DNA from: Paramecium octaurelia
Lineage: Eukaryota; Ciliophora; Oligohymenophorea; Peniculida; Parameciidae
Length of the DNA: 64,000 bases
Direction of reading: 5' to 3'
Assembly: GCA_905182995.1 (NCBI GenBank)
Contig: CAJJDP010000006.1
Coordinates: 191,163-255,162 of the forward strand
Part shown: piece by piece, positions 11,527 through 21,584 of the stretch
How the letters are laid out: each line of letters begins with the position of its first letter
Numbering within the stretch: position 1 is the first letter of the stretch
Notes under the pieces: generated by a model
What the model was told of the DNA's origin: nothing
What the model saw: only the letters and a program-made list of their open reading frames with translations
Databases searched by the model: none
Translations under genes and position numbers: made by a program

Positions 11527-14081
11527 ATGAGCGAAGAAAATTAATTGAATGCTGATAAAAACTAAAACAAAAATAATCTTGAGAAAATAATAAAGTTAGA
11601 TAAAAAGAATGGGAATTTTGATATTTATGATAAATACTCCAGGTAAGATCAATATTCATTACAATTAGACGCAAGCTGAAGATTAGGACATCATAGAACA
11701 ATTCCTACATCAACAGTTCGTATTAGAATGAATACATTTTATGTTATTTTTGGAGACATATTAACTAAGTGTACTTTAAAAAAGTGGATGAACCTGAGTA
11801 CGAGAGACTTGATTACCTCAAAGCTATGAATGATGATGCTATTGTAACGGAATTTCCTGTGAAATATGCTGATTATAAGTTTTATTAAGCAAGATAAATC
11901 TTAAATAAACAACAGATTTAATCAGAAAATAAAACTTATTGGGAGAATATATAGAAGCATATCAAGTTGAGTGGTCTCATTCACAAAGCAAAGGCTCTAA
12001 AAATACCTTAGATCGAAAAAATTTATTACATGAAACAAAAATCAATGGTTAAATTTAAATAAAAAAACATCAGGTATTAAGTACATTATAATTAAGTTCA
12101 TTAATATAAGAAAATGCTTAATTGGATAAATTGTTAGACAAGTTGAATGAACAGATAGAACTGAGAACAGGACAAAAAGATGAAATATTTCAGCAATTAT
12201 AAGAGTATTCAAATGAACTACAATAACTAAATAAATCCAATAAGAAAGATCTACAAAATCTCTCTTAAAAAATCAAAAGCGAACAACCTTTAAATGTCTT
12301 TGGAACCTAAGTGCATATTTATAAGTAAGGTAGAGGCAATAATGCTCTCAGTAAAAATCAAATCATTTATAACAATGATGCCTTATTGACTTATTTAAGA
12401 AAGAGTCTTGAATAGTTAGACTATAGATAGACTGCAGAGTCTATAGTGAAAGTCATAAACAGTGTGCATTCTCCTAATGGTTATTAATTTTGTGTGGCAT
12501 TCGAATAAGCATTAAACTCAACCTATGTCAATATAGAGGAAGATTTGATGTACGAATTGGATAAACTAAGAGATACTTCTTTATTTAAATTCTACAATAT
12601 CCCTTAAAAAACTAAATATTCTCACATAGCTTAAAATGTATCATATTATTTATTAATCAAGTTTATTGGAATAAATCAAATACAATAAAACAGACAGAAA
12701 CCTAATCCATTGATAAATAAAAATTTGACCAAAGAATCTAAAGCAACTTAATCTAATGATAATGATTCTACTTTGTTAAGATATGAGGCGTGCCACCATT
12801 GCAAAATGCTGTTTAGAGAAGAATATCTTATCTCTTGTAATTATAGAAGTGGAACCATGGGATTACCGATTATAAATTCATCAATAACAGATTCCTATTT
12901 GTTTACTCAAAGTAAAAATAAATGTAAAATTTTAGTGGACGATGAAGGAATTAAGAGTAGAAGATAAGTCCCAAATAGAAAGAAAACTGCATACAGTATT
13001 TATTCAAAAAAGAGTAAGTTATCAATACTAATTGATTAGATGGGGAGTTGATTTGTTAAAGAAAGTTCTGTAGAATGTGTTTGAAATAAAATTATGATAT
13101 CAAAATTGAAGAGGTAACCTAGAAGACAGATTGGGTTTGTCCTTTTTGCTAGGTAATTTCCATAATTAAATCAGGCTATCTGTTTTTGTTCTAGATGTCA
13201 AAGAAATGATATAATGATAAAATTAAAGGATTTATATACTATTTGTGGAGGGGATTTAGAATAATTAACCAAAGATTCGATTTTTGAAAAGTACGTTCGT
13301 CCTTTAACGGATGATTAATTATATAGAAAAAAACCCAGTCAACTTTAGGTATAATTATTTGAATAAACATAAAGAGAACTGGCTACTCTTTTGTAAAATA
13401 ATAGTTGAATAGTTTCAAAGATATGTAGGGAATTAGATTGGATTTCGAGAATTTGAGATTGCTGTGTTCTTAAGTCATGAGGAGGGAGAAGATGAAATGG
13501 AAAATATTGGAATAAGATATTCTCATTTGGAATTATGAAGTTAAATAACAGAAACAACAAAAACAATAAACCTCAAAAATGACATAAAAAAAATAGAAAA
13601 ATCAGAAGAAGTTAAAGAAAATTACTAAGAAAATTCAAAAGTATGTTATGTTATTTCATGGTTTAGATCTGATGTTGAATATATATAGGAATTATCTTCC
13701 TCTTCTTCCTTATCATCCAGTAGTAGTGAATATTAATAAAGTAGTGATTATGAATCTGAAGAGAATGAAAAAAATAACAATAATAACAACAATAACAATA
13801 ATAATAATAATAATAACAATAATAACAATAATAATACAAATAAATAGAAAAATTAAAAAACTAATGTAAAATCATAAAAAATGAGATAAAAAAATAACAA
13901 ATAAGTCAGTAATGAAAAATAGCAATCATTAAATAAGATATTACAAAATTACAAGTCATTTCCTGCCAAAAACGTTAAGAGAGAAGTTGCCTATTTATTG
14001 TAATATTAAGACAGTGACACCTATAGTCTCATTGTAAAAAAAATCAAATAAGATCAATCGATTAACTCCTTAAAGAGATGA
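11527..14081 (+). CDS. protein with CDCA7-type 4CXXC_R1 zinc finger
   Basis: Predicted 803 residues; six introns (26, 23, 26, 22, 20, 26 nt) leave exactly 2,412 nt. The zinc finger lies at about residues 405-540: CHHCKMLF, an intervening insert, CQRKFCRMCLKQNY, DWVCPFC, then CFCSRCQRND. This is the CxxC...CxxC...CPxC...CxCxxC layout of the 4CXXC_R1 family (CDCA7, which binds DNA and recruits the HELLS remodeller, and some JmjC proteins). No JmjC domain is visible. A coiled-coil precedes it (LDKLLDKLNEQIELRTG). A Ser-rich then Asn-rich disordered tail follows (poly-Asn at about 13773-13834). The 23-nt intron ends in AAG and one ends in CAG. A nuclear, chromatin-linked role is inferred from the finger only. 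Confidence 0.75.
13773..13834 (+). repeat. AAT/AAC repeat encoding poly-asparagine
   Basis: An imperfect trinucleotide run coding for about 20 Asn residues in the tail of the 4CXXC_R1 protein. Similar simple AAT/TAA runs are common in A+T-rich ciliate genes and mark a disordered segment. Confidence 0.85.
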
Positions 14082-14122
14082 ATAATGTTATAAAATACAA
14101 CATAACTAAAACAAATAATATA

Positions 14123-14713
14123 TCAAATGATTTAATATTTTTACAAGTCGAGAGAATCAAAATAGTAGTAAGAGTTCTTATCGAAGATCTCATATGACTT
14201 TGATCTTTTCCTATTAAATAGTTTAGGTTTCAAGCTATTTACTCTTACACTAGACCCAATTTGAGACTGGATTAAACTATCAATTGTTTATTTATTATCC
14301 CTATTGATATCTGTATTGATTGAGGGCATTTTTACGCACTCAAGCAATGATTATATGTATTTCTCTGATTTCAATTAGTTTTTTTCCTATTCCAAAAACA
14401 ATTGTAATTATCTAGAGGAGCTTTCAAAATCCAGGTGATCTAACTCACTAGTTTTTTTTGAATTGATTTTTTTGGAGTATTTATAAGGAATAGATCTTTG
14501 TTATTGGATTGATATTGGAGTATAGGGTAGCAATTTCAAAGGTTTAATTTATTTATGTTCGTTGGATTTATTTTGGACTATTGTTTTGTTTGGAAAATGA
14601 ATTGATTTGATCTCATTTTAAATCCTGTTTAGAATAGGAATTTAATAATTTGGCCTTCGATATCTGATTTAGGGAATTTCTTCTTATATTTTATTAAGTG
14701 ATAATTCTTACAT
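14123..14713 (-). CDS. uncharacterised basic, Gln/Ser/Lys-rich protein
   Basis: Single-exon frame of 196 residues ending in TGA, on the strand opposite its neighbours. Composition is Lys/Ser/Ile/Gln-rich with an amphipathic helix near residue 100 (SSRQLQLFLEQEKNQL). A basic patch with a possible phosphorylation-type RKRSKSYEIF motif lies near the end. No domain is recognised. The start ATG at 14713 lies only 23 bp from the ATG of the divergent aminopeptidase gene, so both must share a very small promoter. It converges with the zinc-finger gene, 41 bp apart. Being an unbroken frame between two well-supported genes argues that it is real. Confidence 0.65.
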
Positions 14714-14736
14714 TAGTATTAAATAAATAAAATATT

Positions 14737-16782
14737 ATGTAAGCCTTAAGATAGTTTTATTAAAGTAGATATTACAAAAGATCTCTGTATGGTGTGATTG
14801 GCTTAGGAGTCATCGGTGCCATTCTAGTTGTTTCGACTAAATTAAAAAAGCAATAATCAAAATAGCAATCCCTTAACCAATTTCAATCTAATGAATAATC
14901 ATTATAAGGAACAATTTTCAATAAATTGGATAAATGCTCATTATCTAATTTAGATTAAGTGAAAACATTGAACACTTCAATTTAGCTTGAAATTGATTTT
15001 ATACAATAAATACTAACTGGAAGAGTAATTTTAAAGATGAAGGCCATTTAATCAGTGAATAAAATATAATTAGATGCTAAAATGTTATCTATTAAAGTTG
15101 TGAAGGTAAATGACTAAGAGACTTAATTTCACGTTAAAGAATCAGTTGTTAAGGAATTGGGAGATCAATTAGAAATATTTACTGAAAAATAAGCTAATGA
15201 AGAATTCTAGGTTGAAATCATATATTCAACTTTATAAAATGTTCACAACGAATAAGTTGCACAAAACTGGCTTCAACCACCTTAAACATTTGGCAATAAG
15301 CACCCCTTTTTATTTACATAATCAGAAGCAATTTATGCAAGATCATTAGTACATATTATTATTAATTCATTTAGTATCCATGTTAAGATAGTCCATCAAT
15401 AAAATCAACTTTCGATATTGAATTGATTGTGCCTGCACCTTTAAAAGCATTTGGATCAGGGTTGTTAGTCAAAGAAACTTTATCTCAAGACAAGAATATT
15501 TTCTAATTTAAATAACCTGTAGCTATACCTTCGTATCTGTTCGCCATCTGTGCTGGAGATTTAGAGAAAAAAAAAATTAGTGAAAGAACATTTGTAATAT
15601 CTGAACCTAATTTAATTAATAAATGTGCTAATGAGTTCTCTGATATGGAGAAATATCTTTCAACTATTGAAGAGTATTTAACACCTTATAAATGGAATGA
15701 ATATACAGTGATTGTATTACCTAAGGCCTTTCCTTATGGAGGAATGGAAAATCCAAATTTGACATTTTTGTCACCTTCCTTAGTTGTGGGTGATAAGAGT
15801 GAAACCGCTGTACTCATTCATGAAATGATACATTCTTGGTCTGGAAATAGTATGACATGCTAAAATTGGGAATGTTTTTGGTTGAATGAGGGTATCACTA
15901 CTTTTATTGAGAATAAAATGGTTGGTAAGATTTTTGGAAAAGATCAATAGACATTACATGGCTTATTAGGGGTATTTACTAACATTATTACTCTTAGGAT
16001 AATAGTCTATAGAAAAGTATCAATAACTTTGGGGCTGATCATACATATACTACATTATCTCCAAAGATTGACTAACAAAATCCTGATGATTGTTTCTCTG
16101 TGATTCCTTATCAAAAAGGATGTTAATTTTTGAGATTTCTAGAAGGTTAAATTGGAGAATAGAAATTTTAGGAATTTATTAGATTAATAGTTTCATAGGA
16201 TACATTGAATTCAGAATAATTCAGAGTTCTGTTGGAGAAGTTCCTTCTTGAAAATAATATTTAAGGAGTAGATATTCAATGGTAATAATGGATTATTGAT
16301 CCTGGAATGCCCTAAGAAAAATTAAAAATAGAAGAATAATTCAGCAAAAAGTATGAAAAATTAGCTAATGATCTATATGAGAATTAAATGCAATTGGAAG
16401 ATTTCTAAAACTTACATTCAAATGAAAAATGCTTCATTTTAGATTTAATTGGAAACATGAAGATTGATTAAAGAATATTGCAGAATTTAGAGGAAGAGTA
16501 TCAATTGTTTGACTCAAATAATCCTGAGATTCTGCATAGAATTTTGATCTATGGAATCAAGTGCAACTATCCTGGTGCATTAGGGTAATACTTGATTAAT
16601 ATTTACTTAGTGATAAATTGAGTCATTTTTTAAGTGCTAATGGTAGAATGAAGTTCATAACTCCTGTTTATAGAGCATTGTCTGAAAAAAACCCAGAGAT
16701 AGGTTTAAGAATATTCAATATGTGTAGAAATAGTTATCATAGTATAGCTGCAGCCTAAATCTAAAGAATGTTAGGTATTTGA
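14737..16782 (+). CDS. M1 metallo-aminopeptidase, leukotriene A4 hydrolase / aminopeptidase B type
   Basis: Predicted 655 residues (three 26-nt introns, exact frame). M1 enzymes use one zinc ion to remove N-terminal residues; LTA4H-type members may also hydrolyse epoxides. Near residue 325 is PYGGMENP, the exopeptidase GxMEN motif. Near 353 is the zinc site HEMIH, followed after 18 residues by the third ligand Glu in LNEG (HExxH-x18-E), with the LTA4H-like SWSGNSMT between. The C-terminal helical domain carries GRMKFITPVYRAL, as in LTA4H. Unusual: residues about 14-38 form a hydrophobic stretch (LYGVIGLGVIGAILVVSTKLKK) that looks like a signal anchor, whereas animal LTA4H is soluble. The protein may therefore be membrane-tethered. 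Divergent neighbour 23 bp away. Confidence 0.9.
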
Positions 16783-16927
16783 AATAAAATTAAAATATTC
16801 ATCATAATATGTACGATCTATGCATTCTAAAAATTAACTTACAATTTCTGTTGTGTCCATTAGTTTTTGTTAAGAATTTTTTTCTAATTCAATTTAGTTA
16901 AAGAAGTTCCATTATTTTTATAAATTA

Positions 16928-17377
16928 ATGTAAAAAAAATAAGTAAATGATAATGAGGATAGATATAAAGGTGAGGCAGGGAATTTCTAATCTTTAGAAA
17001 GTGATGATGGTCCAGGACCTATGAAATGTAAAATATAGTGTTAATAGTGTAGCTGTTGAAGGATGGATTCTTATTGCCAAAGGAATTCATGAAGAAGCAT
17101 AAGAAGATGATTTATTTGATGCGTTCAGCAAATACGGTCCGATTAAGAATCTTCATTTGAATCTTGACAGAAGAACTGGTTTTGTTAAAGGGTAGAAGCT
17201 AATAAAATTATTAGTTATGCATTAATCGAATTTAGTGATTTCAGCCATGCTTAAGATGCTTTGAATGGTGTTAACAAGTCAGATGGAATTTATGGTAAAA
17301 AAGTTCAAGTTGACTGGGCATTTAAAAAACCTTGCAAAAAAGGTGCTTTGAAACCAACGAAGAAATAATAATAATGA
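16928..17377 (+). CDS. RBM8A: RBM8A/Y14, exon junction complex RNA-binding protein
   Basis: Predicted 133 residues after introns of 25 and 23 nt. Y14 pairs with Mago nashi in the exon junction complex laid down on spliced mRNA, feeding into nonsense-mediated decay and mRNA localisation. The sequence reads [16 protein letters not shown], then [40 protein letters not shown], and VDWAF. These are the diagnostic Y14 features (SVEGWI before the RRM, NLDRRTG loop, VDW in the last strand). The RRM occupies about residues 38-118, with a short Lys/Gln tail instead of the Arg/Gly-rich end of animals. The first intron acceptor is the second of two nearby TAGs; only that choice gives SVEGWIL. It follows the aminopeptidase gene by 145 bp on the same strand. 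Confidence 0.93.
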
Positions 17378-17786
17378 TTTAAATTTTATATCTATGTAAT
17401 AATTTTACATTGGTTATATCTGATGATGTCCAATAATTGCATTAGAACTCTGGTGACAAAGTCTCTGAGTTATCAATAAATAAGTCCTAAATAAAATTCA
17501 TTTATTTTCCCTAAGATGAAGTTAACTATAGCACGATCTCTCCCAAAACTCAATTCTCTTGTATAAAGAGAATCTGCTAAGAATTTATTTATTATTGATA
17601 TATTTATATTTATAATATTAAAATTTGTAATTTTAATACAATTCTATATTTCCTTTGTTATGTAGATTAAATTTTAAATTATAAGATTGTTAAAATTAAA
17701 ATTATAAATATACCAATTAATACAAGGATTTGTGCAACCTTAACGGCGCCTTTTAATAAAATTCCTTAATAATATTATCACTTGTA
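17378..17786. other. intergenic region with a short hairpin and an unassigned open frame
   Basis: Mostly A+T-rich. A perfect 8-bp hairpin with a 5-base loop sits at 17553-17573 (attctctt / aagagaat). A plus frame from the ATG near 17432 stays free of TGA across the gap; its first 50 codons look moderately protein-like, the rest is A+T noise. I do not call a gene here. Confidence 0.35.
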
Positions 17787-18711
17787 ATGAACTATAACAA
17801 TAGTAGCAACTCGAATACCAAGCGTTAAAATAAGAAGAATAAAGCTTTGAAGAAATACAATATCTTAGGTTAAGATGACAAACAGCAGATTTTAGAGAGC
17901 TTACAAAAAGACTCTTCTCTTGAGATGTATTAAATCTTAAGTGAGAAATACAACACTTCAATTAAAAACTTAAGAAGGTGGTATCAAGATGGAATAGCTC
18001 GTAAACCTGGATGTGGAAGAAAGAAACTCAATACTAAGGCTGAAGAGGAACTAAGATAATGGATCATAAAAGAGAGTGTGGAATTGAGAAGGAGAGTTAG
18101 GAGATCTTAGTTAAAATAGAAAGCTATTGAATTATTTAATATTCCCAACTTTAAGGCTAGTAAAGCTTGGCAGGATGAATTTATCAGAAATTTTGATATC
18201 AAATATTAGGTTAATGAAATAATTGTAGAAAGTAAAATTTGAAGAGCAAAGAAGGAAGAGGCAACAATAAGTTTAATCAGTTGATTAGAAATCAGAAAAG
18301 TAGGAATAACTTTAATAAATCTTTTCATAACAAGCAACGGAAATACCGCAATCAAAATTAGAAGTATTAAATATACAACCAAAAGTTTCAGATTTCAAAT
18401 TGGAAGATTGGTCTTTTGAGAAATAAGAAGACATTAAAGATTACTTGTCTGAAATCTTTTCTCCAAAATTAGAGTTTTTCAATGATGAAAAGTCAAATTA
18501 GTATTATCTTCCCTTCTGGAATTAACTAATCCAATATAAAGAATTCTAGACATCTAATATTTTTATCATCATATAATTATTTAAGTATTATTATTAAATA
18601 TATATAACAACCAATTAAATGGAGAGGGATTGTAAATATAAGAAATTTCTTCTTAGTTTTTAAGTAATCAGCTTCCAACTTTTGTTAAAATCCTAACATA
18701 AAGAATCCTGA
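17787..18711 (+). CDS. CENP-B/Tc5-type helix-turn-helix DNA-binding protein
   Basis: Predicted 301 residues using one 19-nt intron. N-terminal half: a first helix-turn-helix (DDKQQILESLQ...YQILSEKYNTSIKNLRRWYQ, about residues 28-65). Then GCGRKKLNTKAEEELRQWI (about 75-95) and SKAWQDEFIRNFDI (about 135-150), the layout of the CENP-B/Tc5 transposase DNA-binding region (GRP-L...EEL...W-x-x-F...R). No DDE catalytic domain follows: the second half is Gln/Glu/Lys-rich, ending in a Tyr/Phe-rich stretch. It may be a domesticated transposase-derived DNA-binding factor, or simply one of the HTH families expanded in ciliates. The end at 18711 is uncertain, since the last 60 codons are A+T-rich. This is the only copy with its start codon; all but the first 8 bases lie in the duplicated block. 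Confidence 0.65.
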
Positions 18712-19027
18712 CTAATTTCCATAAGTAATGGAGCAATTCGATAGAGAGTATTTCATAAAACTCATTAATAGTGTTTGCTAGAACCTTGGTTAGGCTTATC
18801 CACAGGTCCCAAAATATTAGTAATAACAATTGAATATTCCACAACAAAATTCCTTGCTTGATCATTTTTCTCGTTAAACTCTGTTTGCAGATTAAGGGTA
18901 CTGATTGCATTATAAATTAGATAATTGTTCTAATACTCATAGACACTGGAAAATGCTAGGAGCTAATAAGAAAATAGTAAACCTATTTAACAAAAGCATT
19001 TATTGATGGATCATATGTTGGGCAATC
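17795..19027 (+). repeat. direct repeat copy 1 (1,233 bp)
   Basis: Matches 19029-20261 at a constant offset of 1,234 bp with no difference that I noticed. It contains most of the HTH gene and the first 300 bp of the Gln-rich gene. The two copies are separated by a single N at 19028. The structure is what results when two contig ends carrying the same sequence are joined without merging. Confidence 0.93.
18728..19027 (+). pseudogene. truncated 5' copy of the Gln-rich protein gene
   Basis: Identical to the beginning (19962-20261) of the complete gene downstream, including the 23-nt intron, and cut off at the N at 19028. It should be treated as an assembly duplicate rather than a true pseudogene. 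Confidence 0.8.
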
Positions 19028-19028
19028 N
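19028..19028. other. single ambiguous base (N) at an assembly join
   Basis: The only non-ACGT base in the window, exactly between two identical 1,233-bp blocks. It most likely stands for an unresolved gap. Confidence 0.95.
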
Positions 19029-19945
19029 TAACAATAGTAGCAACTCGAATACCAAGCGTTAAAATAAGAAGAATAAAGCTTTGAAGAAATACAATATCTT
19101 AGGTTAAGATGACAAACAGCAGATTTTAGAGAGCTTACAAAAAGACTCTTCTCTTGAGATGTATTAAATCTTAAGTGAGAAATACAACACTTCAATTAAA
19201 AACTTAAGAAGGTGGTATCAAGATGGAATAGCTCGTAAACCTGGATGTGGAAGAAAGAAACTCAATACTAAGGCTGAAGAGGAACTAAGATAATGGATCA
19301 TAAAAGAGAGTGTGGAATTGAGAAGGAGAGTTAGGAGATCTTAGTTAAAATAGAAAGCTATTGAATTATTTAATATTCCCAACTTTAAGGCTAGTAAAGC
19401 TTGGCAGGATGAATTTATCAGAAATTTTGATATCAAATATTAGGTTAATGAAATAATTGTAGAAAGTAAAATTTGAAGAGCAAAGAAGGAAGAGGCAACA
19501 ATAAGTTTAATCAGTTGATTAGAAATCAGAAAAGTAGGAATAACTTTAATAAATCTTTTCATAACAAGCAACGGAAATACCGCAATCAAAATTAGAAGTA
19601 TTAAATATACAACCAAAAGTTTCAGATTTCAAATTGGAAGATTGGTCTTTTGAGAAATAAGAAGACATTAAAGATTACTTGTCTGAAATCTTTTCTCCAA
19701 AATTAGAGTTTTTCAATGATGAAAAGTCAAATTAGTATTATCTTCCCTTCTGGAATTAACTAATCCAATATAAAGAATTCTAGACATCTAATATTTTTAT
19801 CATCATATAATTATTTAAGTATTATTATTAAATATATATAACAACCAATTAAATGGAGAGGGATTGTAAATATAAGAAATTTCTTCTTAGTTTTTAAGTA
19901 ATCAGCTTCCAACTTTTGTTAAAATCCTAACATAAAGAATCCTGA
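19029..19945 (+). pseudogene. 5'-truncated copy of the HTH gene
   Basis: Same sequence as 17795-18711, but without the ATG and the first two codons, which lie left of the repeat. It can only be an artefact of the duplicated block, or a promoterless copy if the duplication is real. Confidence 0.8.
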
Positions 19946-20261
19946 CTAATTTCCATAAGTAATGGAGCAATTCGATAGAGAGTATTTCATAAAACTCATT
20001 AATAGTGTTTGCTAGAACCTTGGTTAGGCTTATCCACAGGTCCCAAAATATTAGTAATAACAATTGAATATTCCACAACAAAATTCCTTGCTTGATCATT
20101 TTTCTCGTTAAACTCTGTTTGCAGATTAAGGGTACTGATTGCATTATAAATTAGATAATTGTTCTAATACTCATAGACACTGGAAAATGCTAGGAGCTAA
20201 TAAGAAAATAGTAAACCTATTTAACAAAAGCATTTATTGATGGATCATATGTTGGGCAATC
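19029..20261 (+). repeat. direct repeat copy 2 (1,233 bp)
   Basis: Second copy of the block at 17795-19027. Its right edge (20261) continues without a break into the rest of the Gln-rich gene, and its left edge starts inside the HTH gene. The intact order is therefore recovered by deleting one block plus the N. Confidence 0.93.
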
Positions 20262-20998
20262 AATTTGTGCCTGCTCCTAATAATTATCTAGACTTTAATG
20301 TGAATTCAAACTAGTTAGGTTAAATTATTAAGTAGCCAACATATTTCAAAGACCCTCACGATGTAAGCGAATTCTAAAAGAGATAAATTCAATATCTCTA
20401 AGCAATAAATGATCCTGCCCCTCCTGATTAAGTTAAACTATTCAAATAAAACATTCAGCAATTAGGGGGCATAGAGGATACAATTGGGAGTAAATGCTAA
20501 TTTAATACTAGACATGCAATAAACATTAAACTAATACGAAATTAAACATTTGAACAATAAGAATATCAAATATTATCCATTATCTTCTCCTCCATTGACT
20601 TAAGAATAAATAGAATATCAAAAGACAATGTCCAGTACGAATTTAAGTCTAATTATTAGGTAATCCTCATCCATTTCTATACAATCCAGCAGAGGATAAG
20701 GAGAGGTTTGTTTATGGGCCATTGAAACCAGCCTAAAATATATATGAATAATAATAGACTCACTAATCCTAGTTTTATTGTATCTATTCATATTTAAAAA
20801 GAAACTTTGCGTTAATAATACAATTAAGATTTGAATTAGATGCAAGAAAGAACTCAACCTTTATAATAATAAGATTAGGGTTACTAATAATAACATCCTT
20901 ACTAATAGTAGAATCCTTAATCTTACTATTTTGATTCAATTGAGCAATCAAAAAGATTGAGAATGATGAAATAACAGCAATTGTAATAGAAACGTTGA
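19962..20998 (+). CDS. uncharacterised Gln/Asn-rich protein
   Basis: Predicted 314 residues; introns of 23, 22, 25 and 22 nt leave exactly 945 nt. The protein is rich in Gln, Asn, Pro and Tyr, with short ordered-looking parts: EQFDREYFIKLINSVCQNLG at the start, DHMLGNQFVPAPNNYLDFN near residue 90, NPHPFLYNPAEDKERFVYGP near 225. A Gln-rich coil ends in a basic segment (SKRLRMMKQQQLQQKR). No known domain. The fourth intron ends in AAG. It begins 16 bp after the inferred stop of the HTH gene on the same strand, tight even for this genome. The tail composition would suit a nuclear or RNA-associated protein, but this is a guess. Confidence 0.6.
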
Positions 20999-21255
20999 GA
21001 TACACCTAAATAAGAGTGATTTATATCAAGATTTTATACGTTTTATATTGATCTTATAATTACAATCTCTAATATGGAGATCAAATACAAAAAATATAGT
21101 TTTGTTCCTCATAATGAAAAATAAATTCTATCAATATAGACCTCGAAATCAGGTTATTTTCTTTAGTTCTTATATAATATATATCTCTAAACCATATTGA
21201 TAATTGACTATTTTTCATTTTGTTAAGACAATAGATAACTGATATAAATTACAAA

Positions 21256-21534
21256 ATGGATAATTAATTTCTAGAGTTTAAGAAGCGTAGAGAATAGAGT
21301 TTTATGATCAGTCAAGTTATTGATATTTTAAATGATTTATATTAACTTAAGGGACAGAAAGGTATTGATAATAAATCTTATTTAAAAATTGGAGATAAAA
21401 TTGATTTCAAAGTATTTAACTCAATTATTTTAGATATAGATAGAATGGTTATTTTATTTGATAGAATTATGATTAGAAATATTTCTGGACCTTTCCATTT
21501 TGAAAAGAGAATAGAATTGGAATATTCAACTTGA
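21256..21534 (+). CDS. small uncharacterised protein (92 aa)
   Basis: An intronless frame of 92 codons ending in TGA, starting at an ATG preceded by A-rich leader. The sequence alternates charged and Ile/Leu/Phe residues (FKKRREQSFMISQVIDILNDL, then LDIDRMVILFDRIMIRNISGPF), consistent with a small folded helix-strand protein. No family recognised. It sits between two plus-strand genes, 51 bp before the ankyrin kinase gene. Confidence 0.55.
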
Positions 21535-21584
21535 TAATATGTAATTATAAGTTATTATATAAATAATATTTAGAAAAATAATAA

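Noticed and set aside
13773..13834. CRISPR or satellite-like array
   Set aside because: It is an in-frame AAT/AAC run coding poly-Asn; there are no spacers.
17432..17786. Small gene upstream of the HTH gene
   Set aside because: The frame is TGA-free mainly because the DNA has little G; most of it translates to Ile/Leu/Phe runs and it continues into the HTH gene in the wrong frame.
17795..20261. Genuine recent tandem duplication of two genes
   Set aside because: The copies look identical in non-coding parts, truncate both genes at the same junction, and meet at a single N; an assembly error explains all of this more simply.
17795..20261. Composite transposon or insertion element
   Set aside because: No terminal inverted repeats or target-site duplication at the edges and no transposase catalytic domain; the edges fall inside ordinary genes.
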